From positions 5,642,001-5,706,000 of the forward strand of contig NZ_CP015992.1 in the NCBI RefSeq assembly GCF_001708505.1: a DNA stretch of 64,000 nucleotides, given 5' to 3'. Of the stretch, positions 61,177-64,000 are shown piece by piece (the stretch's first letter is position 1; every line of letters begins with the position of its first letter). The notes under the pieces were generated by a model. That model was not told where the DNA came from and ran no database searches. It saw only the letters and a program-made list of their open reading frames with translations. A program made the position numbers and the translations under genes. Origin of the DNA: Pseudomonas sp. TCU-HL1. GTDB taxonomy: Bacteria; Pseudomonadota; Gammaproteobacteria; Pseudomonadales; Pseudomonadaceae.

Positions 61177-62634
61177 TTAGCCTCTTTCAGGGCAGGTGCC
61201 CGGCACCTGCGGTAAACGTTGATCCAGTAGCTGGTAAAGCGCCGACCCGGCCGGCCAGTTTCTCAGGAAGCGTGCGCGATCGCGGGCATAGGCCTGGGCG
61301 AAACTGCGCTGGCTGCGATGCTGGCAGACGGCATCGAGGTCGATCAGGGTCCAGCGGCCGTCCTGCCAGAACAGGTTGTAGCCCTTGAAGTCACCATGGC
61401 TGATGCGCTCGCGAATCAGCGCGGCAAACAGCTGGTCGAGGGCCTGCAGTTCTGCTTCGGGCGGAGCGCCAGCCCCGTCCGGGTCGTCCAGATAGGGTTG
61501 AAAACGGGCGATTATATCTTGCCCGGAGAGATATTCGGTAATCAGGTACGCGCGTCCGCGCAGCCAGAGAAAACGCCGCTCGAACACGGCCAGCGGCTGG
61601 GGCGTGGCAATGCCGAGGAAGTCCAGACGATTGCCCTCGCGCCAGCTGTGCCACGCACGGCTCGGGCGCCAGAAGCGCGTCAGCCAGTGCAACAGGCCCT
61701 TGATGTTGTAGCGCTTGACCAACAACCGACGGCCATCGACCGTGACTTCGGCCACTGTGGCGGTGGCGCCCTGCTTGAGTGAGCGCCCTTGCGCCAGGGC
61801 GGCGTCCGGCGCGTGCAACAGACCATCCAGCTCCGACTCGGCGTCCCGGCGGACGGCGCGCAAACCGAACGCACCGCGAACCACACTGAACAGACTGCAA
61901 TCGCGGGCGATCTTCTTCATGTAGTCGCCAAGACGCCAGCGCCGCAGGCGGGCGATCTCCTTCTCCAGCGCTTCGAGCGGCAGAGCGTGCTCGCCGTTGA
62001 CCAGCAGGTAGTGCACCAGCAGCTCTTCGATGTAAGAGTCCAGCTCCGCCGGCAGCTGGGCGAAGAAAACGCCTAGGTTGGCCATCGCCTTGTCCCGCGG
62101 CAGCGGCGCGCCGGGGCATTCGGCACGAATACCGCCGCCGTCGATCACGTGCAGTTTGCCACCGTGGCGCAGCAGGTTATCCAGGTGAAGGTCTTCCTGG
62201 GCAAGGCCCGCCAGATGCAGCCGGGCGATGGTCACCAGGGCCTCGCCCAGCACCGCCTGCTGGCCGTCGGACAGGGGCGCATCGCGCTCCACCTGGCGCC
62301 AGGCATCCCAGAGGCTTTCAGCAGCGTCCAGGTACTCGAACAGCAGCCAGCCCCCCTGCCCAGCCTGTTGCCCCTCGGCCAGCAGTGCCGGGGAGTCCAG
62401 CGCCTGGCCATGCAGCGCTTGGACGCCGGCCAGCTCGCGCTGGAAATGGCGCTCCGCCTTGCCGCCCACGAGCAGTTTGGCCAGCACCTTGCGGCCCTGC
62501 CAGAGCGCCACGCCGACGTAGCGCTGGCCAGGCAGCACCCGCAGCAGGCTTTGCAACTCGAGGCCGCCAGCGATATCCAGGCGGATGGGCAACTGCGGGG
62601 AGCGCCCCGCACGGGCCAGTTCGGCCAGAGTCAT
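61177..62634 (-). CDS. Tandem kinase-fold protein of the core-LPS locus
   Basis: A 485-residue protein that seems to hold two LPS-kinase-like domains. Domain 1 (about 1-250) has KLLVGGKAERHFQREL, catalytic-loop-like QEDLHLDN at 146-153 and metal-site-like IDGGG at 164-168. Domain 2 (about 270-485) has LLVKRYNIKGLLHWL, loop HGDFKGYN at 413-420 and IDLD at 431-434. Domain 2 keeps the Asp and Asn expected of catalysis. The P. aeruginosa counterpart at this place (PA5006) is uncharacterised. It overlaps wapQ by 4 bp and is 5 bp before wapO. Confidence 0.82.
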   Translation of the reverse strand: MTLAELARAGRSPQLPIRLDIAGGLELQSLLRVLPGQRYVGVALWQGRKVLAKLLVGGKAERHFQRELAGVQALHGQALDSPALLAEGQQAGQGGWLLFEYLDAAESLWDAWRQVERDAPLSDGQQAVLGEALVTIARLHLAGLAQEDLHLDNLLRHGGKLHVIDGGGIRAECPGAPLPRDKAMANLGVFFAQLPAELDSYIEELLVHYLLVNGEHALPLEALEKEIARLRRWRLGDYMKKIARDCSLFSVVRGAFGLRAVRRDAESELDGLLHAPDAALAQGRSLKQGATATVAEVTVDGRRLLVKRYNIKGLLHWLTRFWRPSRAWHSWREGNRLDFLGIATPQPLAVFERRFLWLRGRAYLITEYLSGQDIIARFQPYLDDPDGAGAPPEAELQALDQLFAALIRERISHGDFKGYNLFWQDGRWTLIDLDAVCQHRSQRSFAQAYARDRARFLRNWPAGSALYQLLDQRLPQVPGTCPERG

Positions 62635-63386
62635 TGATTGCGTTCCTTATTGCGACGTCGGCTGGCGACGCGCGCCAGCCAGCCATTCACTTCAGCCGAA
62701 TCACCAGGGCGCTGCAGATAACCGGCCAGCAGTTCGCGGACTTCCGCTTCGCCCCAGTCATCGGCACGGCGCACCAAAGTTTCCAGATCCTTGATCCGGT
62801 CGCGCCGGCCGAGAAGCAGGGGCCGGGTCTTTTCCAGGTCGATCAGGCAGGCCTCGAAGCCGGTTCCGGCCTCCCGCAGGAAGACATGCTTGGGATAGAA
62901 GCAACCATGCACCTGGCCGGCGTCATGCAGGCGTCGGGCAAGCCTGGCGACCGCCGCGATGATGTCCGAACACTGTTCGGTCGTCAGTGCGGGCCAGCGC
63001 TCCAGCCATCCCACCAGTTCGCGCCAGCCGTCCAGAGCCCGCGACACCAGGATGGCACGGCGCTCCCCCTCGACCAGGCGGGTACCGAAAAAGGCGGCCT
63101 GCAGGGCGGGAACCCCCAACGCCTGGTAGCGCTGGATGTTGCGGAACTCACGGGCGAAGGTGGGCTCCCCGAAGGGCCGCAGCAGGCTACGGCTCAGGAA
63201 GTTGCTCTGCCGCTTGAGGTAGTAGGCCGCATCACCCAGGTCCAGGCGGAACACGCTGCTCCAGCCACCGCGGCCGGTATTGGGTTCATCCACCGCCTCC
63301 AGGCGCAGGGCCCAGAGCGCGTCGAAGCTGTCCAGACCGTGGCGAACGAGGATGTCGCGATCCGCCGCGGCGATGTAGTCGTTCAT
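62631..63386 (-). CDS. wapQ: LPS core kinase-like protein WapQ
   Basis: A 251-residue predicted LPS heptose kinase: YLKRQSNFLSRSLLRPFGEP (ATP-binding lobe), catalytic-loop region QVHGCFYPKHVFL with HGCFYPKH at 160-167, and LIDLEKTRPL at 181-190, where the DFG aspartate is D183. WapQ adds phosphate in the inner core of Pseudomonas LPS. The call rests on synteny with P. aeruginosa (wapP-wapQ-PA5006). ATG 63386 overlaps the wapP stop; the frame is open further upstream but that part is antisense to wapP. Confidence 0.87.
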   Translation of the reverse strand: MNDYIAAADRDILVRHGLDSFDALWALRLEAVDEPNTGRGGWSSVFRLDLGDAAYYLKRQSNFLSRSLLRPFGEPTFAREFRNIQRYQALGVPALQAAFFGTRLVEGERRAILVSRALDGWRELVGWLERWPALTTEQCSDIIAAVARLARRLHDAGQVHGCFYPKHVFLREAGTGFEACLIDLEKTRPLLLGRRDRIKDLETLVRRADDWGEAEVRELLAGYLQRPGDSAEVNGWLARVASRRRNKERNQ

Positions 63387-64000
63387 TCGCGTCCCTCGAA
63401 GAACTTGAGGATCTGCCGCACCTGGCGCTTGTCGCTGCTGCGCAGGCCCGATTGATCCCGGTATTGCAGGTAGAAGCGCAGGCGCTGGCTGCGGCTGAGG
63501 TGGTACTTGGCCACCTTGTCCAGGCACGCCAGGTCCTTGATGACCCGGTAGTGCAGGAACGGCCCCCACCAAAAGGTGCCGGTCGGGCAGTCAATCAGGA
63601 ACAGGTCGCCTGCCTCGTCCACCAGCAGATTGCGCCACTTGAGGTCGTTGTGGGCAAAACCGTGCTGGTGCAGGCTGCGGGTGGCCTTCGCCAGTTGCCG
63701 GCTGACGCGGTCTACCCAGCGCGGGTCGGCCAGGCGCGGATCGCCCTGCTTGGCCATCTCGGCCATATCGACCGTGCCCTTGAGTTCCCGGGTGATCAGT
63801 GCGCCACGGTGGAACGCGCCTGCGCGACGCTCCTGGCCCCAGCCCACCACGGGGGCGGTGGGAATGCCCCACTTGGTGAAGTACCTCAGGTTCTGCCATT
63901 CGGCCTTGACCCGCGACCGGCCCAGCCACCGGCGCAGCCCCTTGCCGGCAGCCCAGTAGCGCTTGACGTAGTAGCGCACGCCACGGTGTTCCACCCGCAA
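63383..64000 (-). CDS. wapP: LPS core kinase WapP, 5' end beyond the window
   Basis: About 205 C-terminal residues are inside; the start lies right of the window. RYYVKRYWAAGKGLRRWLGR is the ATP-binding lysine region; the catalytic loop reads HGFAHNDLKWRNLL with Asp and Asn intact, and LFLIDCP carries the metal-binding Asp. This is the WaaP/WapP class of LPS heptose kinases. Order (next gene wapQ, 4-bp overlap) supports wapP rather than waaP. The length of the missing N-terminus would be about 60 residues from the family, which I cannot check. Confidence 0.88.
   Translation of the reverse strand: MRVEHRGVRYYVKRYWAAGKGLRRWLGRSRVKAEWQNLRYFTKWGIPTAPVVGWGQERRAGAFHRGALITRELKGTVDMAEMAKQGDPRLADPRWVDRVSRQLAKATRSLHQHGFAHNDLKWRNLLVDEAGDLFLIDCPTGTFWWGPFLHYRVIKDLACLDKVAKYHLSRSQRLRFYLQYRDQSGLRSSDKRQVRQILKFFEGRE

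Overview
The window is one continuous stretch of a high-GC gammaproteobacterial chromosome, almost certainly a Pseudomonas related to the P. aeruginosa group. The basis is gene content and order: amiB-tsaE-nnrD / queG / orn / rsgA / motB-motA / HDOD gene / rhdA / psd / fimX / serB / parC-parE / cpdA-nudF / thiC / tolC-like / waaA / LysR-SMR / two acyl-CoA dehydrogenases / hldE / msbA / waaL / core-LPS genes. From memory this is the order of about PA4947 to PA5008 in P. aeruginosa PAO1, with several local differences. I see no rRNA, tRNA, CRISPR array, prophage or complete insertion sequence.

Layout. 1-3715: cell wall amidase (partial), tRNA t6A ATPase, NAD(P)HX repair, queuosine reductase and oligoribonuclease. 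3813-6811: ribosome GTPase RsgA and the MotAB stator. 6929-14421: an HDOD protein, rhodanese RhdA, phosphatidylserine decarboxylase, a large protein with a possible PilZ-like C-terminus, and FimX (c-di-GMP control of type IV pili). 14486-17363: SerB and a divergent two-TM HAMP protein. 17364-18011 is the only gap over 300 bp. It holds a terminator, REP-like palindromes and a 251-bp MITE-like element inserted into the loop of the next gene's terminator. 18012-27205: a lipoprotein, topoisomerase IV subunits with two small envelope genes between them, a YqiA-like esterase, CpdA, a DUF1249 protein and the ADP-ribose hydrolase. 27392-33264: a lipoprotein, the TPP-riboswitch-controlled thiC with cytX, and a TolC-family channel. 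33320-37220: a solute-binding protein, a flavin/Fe-S oxidoreductase and an XRE-cupin regulator, probably one metabolic module. 37361-45511: Kdo transferase, LysR/SMR pair, a three-gene redox operon and two acyl-CoA dehydrogenases.

45617-64000 is the LPS locus. The minus-strand run msbA - mig-14 - dnpA-like - hldE - frameshifted acyltransferase exports and builds core-lipid A and adds two antimicrobial-peptide/persistence genes. Divergent from msbA, the plus-strand operon waaL - kinase-like - fdtA/qdtA-like - acetyltransferase - fdtB/qdtB-like - acyltransferase carries O-antigen ligase plus a complete route from dTDP-4-keto-6-deoxyglucose to a dTDP-3-acylamido-3,6-dideoxyhexose. Facing it is a tightly overlapped minus-strand operon (wapP, wapQ, a tandem-kinase protein, wapO-like carbamoyltransferase, three glycosyltransferases) that phosphorylates, carbamoylates and glycosylates the core.

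Most notable: the MITE in a terminator, the deoxyamino-sugar cassette inside the core-LPS locus, the doubly frameshifted acyltransferase after hldE, the changed position of mig-14/dnpA, and the poorly characterised FimX neighbour. Gene-family calls rest on motifs and context read by eye; no database search was run.
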